A stretch of DNA of 64,000 nucleotides from Sinorhizobium arboris LMG 14919 (GTDB taxonomy: Bacteria > Pseudomonadota > Alphaproteobacteria > Rhizobiales > Rhizobiaceae), in contig NZ_ATYB01000014.1 of NCBI RefSeq assembly GCF_000427465.1, positions 2,379,570 through 2,443,569 on the forward strand, in the 5' to 3' direction. A program made the position numbers and the translations under genes. Shown one piece after another: positions 17,891 to 27,205 of this stretch; position 1 is the stretch's first letter; every line of letters starts with the position of its first letter. Below the pieces are notes generated by a model. That model worked only from the letters and a program-made list of their open reading frames with translations, ran no database searches and was not told the DNA's origin.

Positions 17891-18107
17891 TCACAAGAGC
17901 AATCGAGGGCCTGAATCTGCCGGGGGATGTAGCGGCTCGGAGACGGTCGGCAGCACCGCATCGAAATTGCACAGCGCATCTGCAAGCGCGTTCGCATCGA
18001 GCGGCCTGTCCTCCCGGTTGAGAACGGTGCCGAACCTTTCGGCCAGACCTGCTCCACCGGCCGCGGCCAGCGGCGGGTCGTAAGAATGCGCCGCTTGGCG
18101 TCATCAT
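17891..18107 (-). pseudogene. frameshifted N-terminal remnant of a D-2-hydroxyacid dehydrogenase
   Basis: Reading the minus strand, an ATG at 18107 has GGGAG just upstream. One frame then encodes RILTTRRWPRPVE and, after a shift, another encodes AERFGTVLNREDRPLDANAL, then FDAVLPTVSEPL. Joined, these match the first 55-60 residues of glyoxylate/hydroxypyruvate reductase-type D-2-hydroxyacid dehydrogenases. The frame ends at a TGA at 17891-17893. The NAD-binding domain and active site are absent, so this is a truncated gene with at least one and probably two frame disruptions. Identification is from motif memory. Confidence 0.6.
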
Positions 18108-18170
18108 GTGTCTCCCGGAATCCTTCCGGATAGCGCTTGAAGTCGAGCCGATGGGGAGCCGGTCGGATGC

Positions 18171-18198
18171 AAGAAGGGCACCCGACGGTGCCCTTCTT
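18171..18198 (-). terminator. terminator of the exported hydrolase gene
   Basis: AAGAAGGGCACC (18171-18182) and GGTGCCCTTCTT (18187-18198) form a perfect 12-base-pair stem with a 4-base loop, 31 bases after the hydrolase stop codon. The transcript continues into the short pyrimidine-rich TTCTTGC. Confidence 0.85.
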
Positions 18199-18228
18199 GG
18201 CTGCTTTGGCTGCAGCGATCTCTGTGGC

Positions 18229-19227
18229 TCAGGACCTTGCGAAGTCGAGCAAGTCCTTGTTGAGCTGGTCCTTGTGGGTGTCCGTGATACCATGCGGAGC
18301 ACCGGGATAGACCTTCAGCTCGGCCTGGGGGATCAGCTTCTTGGAGGCACGCGCGGCAGCATCGATCGGCACGACCTGGTCATCGTCACCGTGGATGATG
18401 AGCGTCGGCACGTCGAATTTCCTCAAGTCATCCGTGAAATCCGTCTGCGAGAAGGCGACGATGGAGTCATAGGTGTTCTTGTGGCCCGCCGTCATACCCT
18501 GCAGCCAGAAACTGTCGATCATGCCCTGCGAGGGTGTCGCGCCGGGCCGGTTGAAACCGAAGAACGGGCCCGAAGCGATGTCCTTGTAAAGCTGCGAGCG
18601 GTCGGCGAGGCTGGCGGCCTGCAGGCCATCGAACACCTCCTTCGGCAGTCCCCCGGGGTTGCTGTCGCTCTTGACCATCAAGGGCGGCACTGCCGAGATT
18701 AGTCCTGCCTTGGCGACGCGGCTCGTGCCGTGGCGTCCGATATAGCGGGCGATTTCGCCGCCCCCGGTCGAAAAGCCCGCCAGGAAGATATCCTTGAGGT
18801 CCAGCGTTTCGATCAGATCCGCGAGATCGTCGGCATAATGGTCCATGTCGTTGCCGTCCCAGGGCTGGCTCGAGCGGCCGTGGCCGCGGCGATCATGGGT
18901 GACGACCCGAAAGCCGTTATTGGCGAGGTGAAAGGCCTGCGCCTCCCAGCTATCCGACGAGAGCGGCCAGCCATGACTGAGGATGACCACCGGCCCTTCC
19001 TTCGGGCCCCAGTCCTTGTAGTAGATCTCGACGCCGTCCCGCGTAATGATCCTGCTGCCGCCCGGCCTCGGGCTCGCTGCAGCAGCGGATACTTCGGTAC
19101 CGGTGGCTGCTGCGGCCGGGCTGATGGCCGAGAAAGCGGCAGCGGCACTGGCGGCAGCGATCGCACCGGCCAGCATTTCTCTGCGGGAGACGTCGTTCGC
19201 GATTGTCTTTGCTTTAGCCTTGGGCAT
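18229..19227 (-). CDS. Tat-exported alpha/beta hydrolase (non-heme chloroperoxidase type)
   Basis: A 332-aa protein with a twin-arginine signal ([20 protein letters not shown]) and a cofactor-free haloperoxidase/esterase fold. Visible motifs are the oxyanion [10 protein letters not shown], the nucleophile elbow GFSTGGGE, the acid in [11 protein letters not shown], and the catalytic His in [14 protein letters not shown]. It should act in the periplasm after folding in the cytoplasm. It diverges from a one-Cys OhrR regulator across a 181-base region with palindromes, so organic hydroperoxides or related electrophiles are likely inducers. Physiological substrates are unknown; relatives are versatile esterases or perhydrolases. 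Confidence 0.9.
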   Translation of the reverse strand: MPKAKAKTIANDVSRREMLAGAIAAASAAAAFSAISPAAAATGTEVSAAAASPRPGGSRIITRDGVEIYYKDWGPKEGPVVILSHGWPLSSDSWEAQAFHLANNGFRVVTHDRRGHGRSSQPWDGNDMDHYADDLADLIETLDLKDIFLAGFSTGGGEIARYIGRHGTSRVAKAGLISAVPPLMVKSDSNPGGLPKEVFDGLQAASLADRSQLYKDIASGPFFGFNRPGATPSQGMIDSFWLQGMTAGHKNTYDSIVAFSQTDFTDDLRKFDVPTLIIHGDDDQVVPIDAAARASKKLIPQAELKVYPGAPHGITDTHKDQLNKDLLDFARS

Positions 19228-19298
19228 TGGAAATGCTCCGTTTCGTTGAAAACCGAATGAAACTCACGATCCACTGCGCTCGCATGATTTCTATATGA

Positions 19299-19366
19299 CG
19301 CGATTAGATCGCGCACGATATTTATCGCGATATTCATCGGCTGTCAATGCCTTGCGATTATATCGC
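19299..19366. promoter_or_regulatory. probable OhrR operators in the divergent promoter region
   Basis: Two related palindromes, CGCGATTAGATCGCG (19299-19313) and GCGATTATATCGC (19354-19366), share the GCGAT-N3-ATCGC pattern. The second overlaps TTGCGA (19352-19357), which with TATTTT (19375-19380) at 17-base spacing forms a plausible promoter for the regulator gene. The two sites suggest control of both divergent genes. Confidence 0.55.
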
Positions 19367-19408
19367 GAGCGATTTATTTTATAGGGAACGACAACCGGGA
19401 CCGAAGCC

Positions 19409-19861
19409 ATGGCGAAGGCAGACCTCTCCTCCTCCGAGGAACTCTTGAAGCTCGACAACTTCCTGTGCTTTGCGATCTATTCCGCAAACCACGCCTTCAC
19501 GCGTGTCTACAAGCCGCTCCTCGACGAGCTCGACCTGACCTATCCGCAATACCTCGTGATGGTGGCTCTTTGGGAAAAGGACGACCAGACCGTCGGCAGT
19601 CTGGGCGAGAAGCTCTTCCTCGAGTCAAGCACCCTCACCCCCATGCTGAAGCGGCTGGAAGCCATGGGCTACGTTTTGCGAACCCGCGATAAGGCCGATG
19701 AGCGGCAAGTGCGCGTGCAACTGACCGCGACAGGGCGAGCCCTGAGGGAAAAAGCAGGCCGCGTTCCGATCGGCATTGCCGATGCGACGGGTATGGAGCC
19801 GGCAGAGGTCGCCCGGCTGAAACAGGAGATCGCGGCTCTCCGGGCGTCGCTGCTGCGATAG
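19409..19861 (+). CDS. ohrR: MarR-family peroxide sensor, OhrR type
   Basis: A 150-aa winged-helix repressor. The OhrR hallmarks are LDNFLCFAIYSANHAFTRVY with the redox-sensing Cys at residue 20, its Tyr partners in LTYPQYLVMVALWE, and the recognition region SSTLTPMLKRLEAMG followed by DERQVRVQLT. C20 is the only cysteine, so it would be a one-Cys type that needs an external thiol for full inactivation. Known OhrR proteins control ohr; no ohr gene is present here, and the divergent neighbour is an exported alpha/beta hydrolase instead. Confidence 0.88.
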   Translation: MAKADLSSSEELLKLDNFLCFAIYSANHAFTRVYKPLLDELDLTYPQYLVMVALWEKDDQTVGSLGEKLFLESSTLTPMLKRLEAMGYVLRTRDKADERQVRVQLTATGRALREKAGRVPIGIADATGMEPAEVARLKQEIAALRASLLR

Positions 19862-19919
19862 AGTGCATTATCGACAAAAGGCGTCGGCTCTCGAATGGAC
19901 TCGCCGATTCCAAACAGCA

Positions 19920-19947
19920 GAAGGCCCGGCGCTTGCGCCGGGCCTTC
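19920..19947. terminator. bidirectional terminator between ohrR and livK
   Basis: GAAGGCCCGGCGC (19920-19932) and GCGCCGGGCCTTC (19935-19947) form a perfect 13-base-pair stem between two convergent genes, 21 bases from the livK stop codon. No long T-run is present on either side. Confidence 0.8.
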
Positions 19948-19967
19948 CAGAGTGCCTGTGAAAAGAA

Positions 19968-21086
19968 CTATTCGTTCTGGAAGTAGCTGAACTTGCCGTC
20001 GTCGCCCTTTTTCCAGGTGTACATGACGTAGTCCGGGCGGGTGATATCGCCTTTTTCGTCAAAGCCGAGCTCGCCGATTGCCGTCTTGAACGGCCCCTTG
20101 GCCTTGATGGCTTCGGCGACCGCCTGCGGGTCGGAATTTCCGGCAGCCTTGGCGCCTTCTGCGATCACCTGAAGGGCCGCATAAGCATAGAGCGTGTAGG
20201 CTTCGGGCTCGAAGCCGGAGGCACGGAACTTCTCGACGAGGTCCTTGGCGGCCGGGCTCTTGCGCGGGTCCGGCGCGAAGGTCATCAGCGTCCCGTCGAC
20301 TGCGTCGCCCGCGATCGAGGCCAGCTCATTCGAGACGATGCCGTCGCCCGACATCATCGTCGCCTTCAAACCCTGGTCCTTCATCTGACGCATGATCAGG
20401 CCGGCTTCCGTGTGCAGACCGCCGTAATAGACGATCGAAACGCCAGCCTGCTTCATCTTGGCGATAAGTGCGGAGAAGTCCTTGTCGCCGGTGTTGATGC
20501 CTTCATAAAGAGCCTCGGTGGCCCCGGCTTCGTTCATCGCCTTCTTGGTCTCGTCGGCAAGGCCCTGGCCATAGGGTGTCTTGTCGTGAATGACAGCGAC
20601 TTTCGCGTCTTTGAAGTTGGCGGCGATATAGGCGCCCGCAACGGCACCCTGCTGGTCGTCGCGGCCGCAGGTGCGGAAGGTGTTCCAAAGGCCCCGTTCG
20701 GTGAACTGCGGGTTGGTCGAGGCCGGAGTGACCTGCAGGATGCCGTTTTCGGCATAGATTTCCGATGCGGGAATCGAAACGCCCGAGTTGAAGTGACCGA
20801 CAACGAACTTCACGCCGTCGGCGACGAACTTCTGGGCGACGGAAACACCCTGCTTGGGATCCGAAACGTCGTCGCCAAGTACGACCCTGATCTGTTCCCC
20901 ATTGATGCCGCCTGCAGCATTGATGTCCTCGGCTGCCTGTTCTGCACCTTTCTGGAGCTGCGCGCCGAATGCGGCGTTCGGACCAGTCAAGGGGCCACCG
21001 ACGCCGACCAGGATGTCAGCCCATGCAGTACCGCTGAAGGCAAGCATTGCTGTCAGCGCAACGGCCGACAGAAGAGACTTTCTCAT
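19968..21086 (-). CDS. livK: branched-chain amino acid ABC substrate-binding protein
   Basis: A 372-aa periplasmic binding protein with a Sec signal ([24 protein letters not shown]). The type I fold signature is [20 protein letters not shown], then [20 protein letters not shown] and later [20 protein letters not shown]. The start at 21086 has GGGAG upstream; the longer open frame lacks a signal peptide. It is the last gene of the livHMGF cluster, separated from DUF6867 by 114 bases that may hold an extra promoter. It binds Leu, Ile, Val or related amino acids. Confidence 0.92.
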   Translation of the reverse strand: MRKSLLSAVALTAMLAFSGTAWADILVGVGGPLTGPNAAFGAQLQKGAEQAAEDINAAGGINGEQIRVVLGDDVSDPKQGVSVAQKFVADGVKFVVGHFNSGVSIPASEIYAENGILQVTPASTNPQFTERGLWNTFRTCGRDDQQGAVAGAYIAANFKDAKVAVIHDKTPYGQGLADETKKAMNEAGATEALYEGINTGDKDFSALIAKMKQAGVSIVYYGGLHTEAGLIMRQMKDQGLKATMMSGDGIVSNELASIAGDAVDGTLMTFAPDPRKSPAAKDLVEKFRASGFEPEAYTLYAYAALQVIAEGAKAAGNSDPQAVAEAIKAKGPFKTAIGELGFDEKGDITRPDYVMYTWKKGDDGKFSYFQNE

Positions 21087-21200
21087 CTTGTTACTCCCAA
21101 TTATTCGAGCGGGTCTCGTTTCATAAGCCTGCGCAATGCCCACTATAATTGCGCCGGTGTTATTTCGCACCGGCCGCGGGGACCGGCACGCGCTGTTCCC

Positions 21201-21545
21201 TTATTTTGCCCTCCAGGAGAAAGGCGAGGTTTTTTCATAAAGCCAATAGTACATGCTGGCCATTTGCTTGGTCCGATAGTAGCGGAAACCGGCTGTAGCA
21301 AACAACAAAAGCACGAGCGTGTCCACGATATAGTATTGCAGGGTGAACATCGTTCCGTTGAAGAGCGCATGATGGATGAAGCGAATGGCCCAGCCCAGCA
21401 GCGCGACATAAAGCACAAGCCGCGGGACGCCACCCCAGCTTTCCGCGACGCTCTTGCCGGTCCGCCACGCGGTCCAGCCGCCGAGAACACAGGTGATGAA
21501 CAAAAACTGCCAGACTGACACTTCTTCGTAGAGAATTCCCTGCAT
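21201..21545 (-). CDS. DUF6867-type small membrane protein of the liv cluster
   Basis: A 114-aa protein with about three hydrophobic helices (VWQFLFITCVLGGWTAW, LVLYVALLGWAIRFI, YYIVDTLVLLLFATAGF) and a conserved-looking YYWLYEKTSPFSWR end. It lies between livF and livK on the same strand, 26 bases after livF. I recognise it as the small family repeatedly found with liv operons in Rhizobiales. Its role is unknown; it could be an accessory of the LivHM pore. The ATG at 21545 has GGAG eight bases upstream; a TTG nine bases earlier is less likely. Confidence 0.78.
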   Translation of the reverse strand: MQGILYEEVSVWQFLFITCVLGGWTAWRTGKSVAESWGGVPRLVLYVALLGWAIRFIHHALFNGTMFTLQYYIVDTLVLLLFATAGFRYYRTKQMASMYYWLYEKTSPFSWRAK

Positions 21546-21570
21546 CTCACTCAACTCCAGACGCGGCGGA

Positions 21571-22296
21571 TCAATGGCGGCCGCCTTCGAGGTAGGCCGC
21601 GCGGACCTCCGGATTGGCCAGGAGGTCCTTGCCCGACCCGCTCATCGTCACACGGCCGTTGACCATTACATAGCCTCGATCGGAGAGCTTGAGCGCTCCG
21701 AAGGCATTCTGTTCGACGAGGAACACGGTGAGGCCCTCGTTCTTATTGAGCACCTTGATCGCTTCGAAGATGCCTTTGACGATCAGCGGCGCCAGCCCGA
21801 GCGACGGCTCGTCGAGCAGCAGCAGCTTCGGACGGGCCATCAGCGCACGGCCGATCGACAACATCTGCTGCTCGCCCCCCGAAAGCGTGCCCCCGCGCTG
21901 CGCCTGCCGCTCTTTGAGCCGCGGAAAAAGCGCGAAAACCTTTTCCACGTCCTCCTTGAAGTGCTTCAGATTGTCGAGGCTCGCGCCCATCTGGAGGTTT
22001 TCGAGGACGGTCATTCGCGGGAAAATCCGACGCCCCTCGGGCGACTGGGCGATCCTGAGGCGCGCGATCTCATGGGTCGGCAGGCGCGTTATGTCCTGGC
22101 CGTCGAAATGGACCGAGCCGGTGCGCGCCTGCGGGCTGCCGCAGATGGTCATCATGAGCGTCGATTTCCCGGCGCCGTTGGCGCCGATCAGCGCGACTAT
22201 CTCCCCGCGATGGACCTCCATGTCGACGCCGTTCAGCGCCCGGATATTGCCGTAATAGGTCTCGACGCTTCTTACATGCAGCAGGGGCGCAGTCAT
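21571..22296 (-). CDS. livF: branched-chain amino acid ABC ATPase LivF
   Basis: A 241-aa ATPase with Walker A GANGAGKSTLM, signature LSGGEQQMLSIGRAL, Walker B LLLLDEPSLGLAP and switch His replaced by Gln in FLVEQNAF, as is usual for LivF. It pairs with LivG on the cytoplasmic side of the LivHM pore. It overlaps livG by ATGA. Confidence 0.95.
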   Translation of the reverse strand: MTAPLLHVRSVETYYGNIRALNGVDMEVHRGEIVALIGANGAGKSTLMMTICGSPQARTGSVHFDGQDITRLPTHEIARLRIAQSPEGRRIFPRMTVLENLQMGASLDNLKHFKEDVEKVFALFPRLKERQAQRGGTLSGGEQQMLSIGRALMARPKLLLLDEPSLGLAPLIVKGIFEAIKVLNKNEGLTVFLVEQNAFGALKLSDRGYVMVNGRVTMSGSGKDLLANPEVRAAYLEGGRH

Positions 22297-23180
22297 TGTC
22301 TGGCCCCCCCATGCTCGCCTTCGATTTCCTCGATCTCTTCGATCACCTCTTCAACCTCTTCATCCTCGACACCCAGATAGGCCGCGATGACCTTCGGATC
22401 GTTTTTCACGAAATCCGGGTTGCCGTCGGAAATCTTCTGACCGTATTCGAGCACCACGACGTGATCGGATATTTCCATGACGACGGACATGTCGTGCTCG
22501 ATCAACAGGATCGACGTGCCGGTATCGCGGCGAATCTCCTGCAGCAATTCGTTGAGGGCGAGCGACTCGCGCGGGTTGAGGCCCGCCGCGGGCTCGTCCA
22601 GGCAGAGAAGCTCCGGTCCGGTGCACATGGCCCGGGCGATCTCGAGACGCCGCTGAGCACCATAGGGAAGGTCCCCGGCCGGATCGTCGGCCCGCTCGAT
22701 CAGCGATGCCTTGTCGAGCCAGTGCCTGGCGAGTTCGATGGATTCCCTGGATGCCTCCCGATAGGCCGGGAAACCTAGCAGGCCGAGGATGGTATAGCCG
22801 GACGCCCGCATCAGCTTGTTGTGCTGCGCGACCAGCAGGTTTTCGAGAACCGTCAGACCCGAGAACATGCGGATGTTCTGGAAGGTTCGCGCCACTTTGG
22901 CCTTTTTCGTGATCTCGAAATCCGGCAGGCGTTCCAGAAGGAATTCGTTGCCCGACTTCTGCCGCATGGTGATCATGCCCATCGTCGGCTTGTAGAAGCC
23001 GGTGATGCAGTTGAAGACGGTGGTCTTCCCCGCTCCGTTCGGACCGATCAGCGCCGTGATCTCACCGCGCTCCGCCTCGAAGGAGAAGTCGTTGATGGCC
23101 ATGAGACCGCCGAAGCGCATCGACAGGTGGTCGACCTTGAGGATGGGGTCTTTTGTCATTGTGTCGGTTCCGAACGCCAT
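22293..23180 (-). CDS. livG: branched-chain amino acid ABC ATPase LivG
   Basis: A 295-aa ATPase with Walker A GPNGAGKTTVFNCI, a LivG-type insertion (around KKAKVARTFQNIRMF), signature-region DLPYGAQRRLEIARAM, Walker B LLCLDEPAAGLNP and switch His in LIEHDMSVVM. The chosen start overlaps the livM stop by ATGA. An oddity is the C-terminal tail after YLGVEDEEVEEVIEEIEEIE, a run of about 18 mostly acidic residues not needed for the ATPase fold. Confidence 0.94.
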   Translation of the reverse strand: MAFGTDTMTKDPILKVDHLSMRFGGLMAINDFSFEAERGEITALIGPNGAGKTTVFNCITGFYKPTMGMITMRQKSGNEFLLERLPDFEITKKAKVARTFQNIRMFSGLTVLENLLVAQHNKLMRASGYTILGLLGFPAYREASRESIELARHWLDKASLIERADDPAGDLPYGAQRRLEIARAMCTGPELLCLDEPAAGLNPRESLALNELLQEIRRDTGTSILLIEHDMSVVMEISDHVVVLEYGQKISDGNPDFVKNDPKVIAAYLGVEDEEVEEVIEEIEEIEGEHGGARQ

Positions 23181-24565
23181 CAGCCGTGCCCTTCTTTGGT
23201 GAAGCTGCCGGAGACTGCCCTGCGTTCGCGCAGAAAGGCGGTCGGCTCGCGTGATCCGACGAAGCCGCGCGGCTTCCATACCATGACGGTGACCATGGCG
23301 AGGCCGAAGATCAGCATGCGATAGAGTTCCGGCGTGAAGGTCGGTCCGAAGATCATCTTGAGGAAGGTCAGTTCACGCAGAATTTCCGTGCCGCCGATCA
23401 TGACGACGGCGGCAATGGCGATACCCGTCAGCGAGCCCATGCCGCCGAGAACCACGATGGCGAGAATAACGGCGGATTCCAGGAAGATGAAGGATTCCGG
23501 CGAGACGAAGCCCTGACGCACGGCGAAGAACGAACCGGCAAAGCCGCCGAACATCGCACCCGTCGCAAATGCCGTCAGCTTGGTCGTGACGGTGTTGATG
23601 CCGAGGGAACGGCAGGCGATCTCGTCCTCCCGCAACGCCTCCCAGGCGCGGCCGACCGGCATCCGGCGTAGCCGGATCGTGACGAAGGCGGTCAGCAGGG
23701 CGAGACCGAGGATCAGATAGAACAGGAAGATCTTGTAATAGGCCGACGACATCGGCAGGCCCATCATGGCCGCGAAACCGTCCTTCGTGGCATCGAACTT
23801 GATGCCGAAGAGCGTCGCCTTGGCGATGCCGGAGACGCCGAACGTACCCTTGGTGACCTCGGTCCAGTTGATCAGCACGAGGCGGATGATCTCGCCGAAA
23901 GCAAGCGTCACGATCGCAAGATAATCGCCCCTGAGGCGCAGCACCGGGAAGCCGAGGACGACGCCCCAGCAGGCGGCGAGAAGGCCGGCAACCGGCAGCA
24001 GCACCCAGAAGGACAAGCCGAAATAGCTGGAGAGCAACGCGTAGGAGTAGGCGCCGACGGCATAGAAGGCCACATAGCCGAGATCAAGCAGCCCGGCGAG
24101 GCCGACGACGATGTTCAGACCCCATGCGAGCATCACGTAGATCAGGATCTGAATGCCGAAATTGTCGACCCACTTCAGCGATCCCTGGACCCCGACGAGC
24201 GCAACGATCACCGGTGGGTATATCAGCAGCAGGACGACCGCGATCTTCGCCCAGTTGCGGCCGAAGAAGGTCTCCTCCTTCACCACATCGGCCGCGGTCG
24301 CCTTCGCCGCCTTGCGCTGAGCAAGCCGCGGCTGGACATAGGCGACCATGAGGAAGCGGCCGGTCATGGCCACGGCCACGAAAATCGCGAGCAGTCCCCA
24401 GCGCTGCGTGAGAATAAGTTCGTTGCGGATGTTCTGGTCGGTCTTGAGGCCGACGAAAAGCACGAACATTCCGAGCGTGATGAGACCCGCAAAGACAGCC
24501 TCGCGGAGCGCCCGCGCCGTCAGCTCGCTGCCGGCGCTTGCGGTAGTGGATGCGATATTTGCCAT
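23180..24565 (-). CDS. livM: branched-chain amino acid ABC permease LivM
   Basis: A 461-aa permease. About 110 N-terminal residues with two or three membrane segments precede the conserved core (LIYVMLAWGLNIVVGLAGLLDLGYVAFYAVGAY region and the coupling loop around GRAWEALREDEIACRSLGIN). The long N-terminus is typical of rhizobial LivM. It follows livH by four bases and works with LivH as the membrane pore. Confidence 0.94.
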   Translation of the reverse strand: MANIASTTASAGSELTARALREAVFAGLITLGMFVLFVGLKTDQNIRNELILTQRWGLLAIFVAVAMTGRFLMVAYVQPRLAQRKAAKATAADVVKEETFFGRNWAKIAVVLLLIYPPVIVALVGVQGSLKWVDNFGIQILIYVMLAWGLNIVVGLAGLLDLGYVAFYAVGAYSYALLSSYFGLSFWVLLPVAGLLAACWGVVLGFPVLRLRGDYLAIVTLAFGEIIRLVLINWTEVTKGTFGVSGIAKATLFGIKFDATKDGFAAMMGLPMSSAYYKIFLFYLILGLALLTAFVTIRLRRMPVGRAWEALREDEIACRSLGINTVTTKLTAFATGAMFGGFAGSFFAVRQGFVSPESFIFLESAVILAIVVLGGMGSLTGIAIAAVVMIGGTEILRELTFLKMIFGPTFTPELYRMLIFGLAMVTVMVWKPRGFVGSREPTAFLRERRAVSGSFTKEGHG

Positions 24566-24569
24566 GGAA

Positions 24570-25472
<903 letters not shown>

Positions 25473-25906
25473 CAATCTTCCCCTGGACCGGATCCTGACG
25501 GTCCGATCTCTTGTTTTTTAATACTCGTTTTCGAGCATGCACTAAGCCCGATTTCATACCGCTTTCAAATGAAAATGAAAGCTAAAAAATGCGACATCGC
25601 CAAATTGTTTCGCGAAAAAATCGATTTGATGCTTTCGGAGCCTGAAAAATGAAAAATTCATCAGCGTTCGCTCGCGAAATAGCCAACTTCGGCAACAAAG
25701 GCCGGAAAACGGCAATAAAGCGAAACGCATTACTAGAGCGTGAAGCGAATTCGCCCCGCATGCGAATTCGCGCCGCATTTCCGGCACGGCCCGGTTCGCC
25801 GCCCCCGCTGCGGCAAATAAACGTGCCGCGATTCGAAGTGCTACAGTGGCCGCTGCGCGTCTGATAAGAAGCGAAGCGAATCGCCGCTGCCGCAGAACGG
25901 GAAGCA
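25473..25906. other. 434-base divergent control region
   Basis: The region is AT-richer than its surroundings and separates livH from the divergent CysQ-like gene; it must contain both promoters. A repeated palindrome GCGAATTCGC occurs at 25745-25754 and 25762-25771 around a seven-base spacer, which can form a hairpin. Short open frames here have no support as genes. Confidence 0.6.
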
Positions 25907-26683
25907 ATGCTGGACATACTGGAAACATCGGCGCTCGCCGCCGGACAAGCCATCCTGGAGATTTACCGTGCCGGCCCCGCCGTCACCTACAAGGCAGACG
26001 CTTCGCCGGTGACCGATGCAGACCATCGTGCCGAACGGATCATCCTCGCGGGTCTGACGGCCGCCTTTCCGGATATACCGGTCGTCGCGGAGGAAGAGGT
26101 CGCCGCAGGCTACGTTCCCGATATCGCCGGAAAGCGTTTCTTCCTCGTCGATCCGTTGGACGGCACGAAGGAATTCGTCGAGCGCAACGACCATTTCACC
26201 GTCAATATCGGGCTCATCGAAAACGGCACACCAGTCGCCGGCGTCGTCTATGCGCCGGCTCTCGGCCTCATCTATTCTGCAGCGGAGGGCAAGGCGAAGA
26301 AGGCGTCGGTGGAGGATGGACAGGTTGCAGGGCAATGGGCCGCTATCGGCTGCCGCCGCTGCGGCGATCGGCCGATGGCGCTGACCAGCCGCTGGCACAA
26401 CAGTCCCGAGACCATATCCTTTCTCTCCGATCAGGGCATCAGCGATCATGAGGCCGTAGGCTCGTCGCTGAAGTTCTGCCTGCTGGCGGAAGGTGTCGCC
26501 GACATCTATCCGCGCTTCAGCCGGACGATGGAGTGGGACACGGCGGCGGGGGACGCAATCCTGAGGGCTGCAGGCGGGGAAACTCTGACCATGGCGGGCA
26601 TTGCGCTTGCCTATGGCAAACGCAATCAATCCGACGACTGCGATTTCGCCAATCCCTGGTTCATCTCGCGCGGCAGGGCGTGA
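25907..26683 (+). CDS. cysQ: 3'(2'),5'-bisphosphate nucleotidase-like phosphatase CysQ
   Basis: A 258-aa magnesium-dependent phosphatase of the inositol monophosphatase superfamily. Metal ligands are visible as PVVAEEE (near residue 62), DPLDGTKEF (D82, D85) and the later WDTAAGDAILRAAGG. CysQ removes 3'-phosphoadenosine 5'-phosphate formed in sulfate assimilation. Inositol monophosphatase activity cannot be excluded from sequence. It ends 13 bases from a convergent response-regulator gene. Confidence 0.88.
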   Translation: MLDILETSALAAGQAILEIYRAGPAVTYKADASPVTDADHRAERIILAGLTAAFPDIPVVAEEEVAAGYVPDIAGKRFFLVDPLDGTKEFVERNDHFTVNIGLIENGTPVAGVVYAPALGLIYSAAEGKAKKASVEDGQVAGQWAAIGCRRCGDRPMALTSRWHNSPETISFLSDQGISDHEAVGSSLKFCLLAEGVADIYPRFSRTMEWDTAAGDAILRAAGGETLTMAGIALAYGKRNQSDDCDFANPWFISRGRA

Positions 26684-26696
26684 CCCGCAGCCGCGA

Positions 26697-27083
26697 TCAC
26701 GTGTCTCTTGAAAGGACAGCCGTGGCGATAAGGCTGCTGAGCGTTCCTTCGCTGAAGGGCTTGTCGATTCTCGGAACATCGCGAAGATGGCTCGGCAGCG
26801 CCAACAGGTCCCCATAGCCGCTGGTGAATCCGAAGCTGATACCCCGTGCGATCAGCGCATCGGCAACGGCAAAGCTCGTGTCGTCCCCCAGATTGATGTC
26901 GAGAATTGCGAAATCGAATCTATGTTCCGCTACGAGTTCCATCGCCTTTGCCTTGCTCGTGGCGACGCGAACGCTCGTCACCCCGAGGGACACGAGCATC
27001 TCCTCCATGTCCAGCGCGATCAGGAAATTATCTTCCAGGACGAGGACTGACTGGATGGCCGGCGGAACCTGACTGACTTGCAT
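26697..27083 (-). CDS. single-domain response regulator
   Basis: A 128-aa receiver domain without an output domain. The acidic pocket is in VLVLEDNFLIALDME, the phospho-acceptor Asp in FDFAILDINLGDD, the switch Thr/Ser in FGFTSGYGD, and the conserved Lys in RIDKPFSEGTL. It resembles receivers that work with HWE-type kinases in alpha-proteobacteria, but no kinase gene is adjacent. It is a standalone gene. Confidence 0.88.
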   Translation of the reverse strand: MQVSQVPPAIQSVLVLEDNFLIALDMEEMLVSLGVTSVRVATSKAKAMELVAEHRFDFAILDINLGDDTSFAVADALIARGISFGFTSGYGDLLALPSHLRDVPRIDKPFSEGTLSSLIATAVLSRDT

Positions 27084-27205
27084 TATATCTGCACCTCGGT
27101 CTCCAGATTTTCCGAGACCTCAAGAAGCGGCTAATAGAACACCCCGGATGCCCGCCGCATTTAAAAAAGACATGTTGTACGTAATTTGGCGCACAAACAT
27201 TCGCA

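Noticed and set aside
17772..18302. 176-codon minus-strand frame upstream of ureD
   Set aside because: It is the wrong frame for most of the dehydrogenase remnant and crosses a strong terminator; the remnant in the other frames explains the region better.
25649..25864. 71-codon open frame in the liv control region
   Set aside because: It has no similarity to any known pattern, crosses a palindrome and lies in the divergent promoter region.
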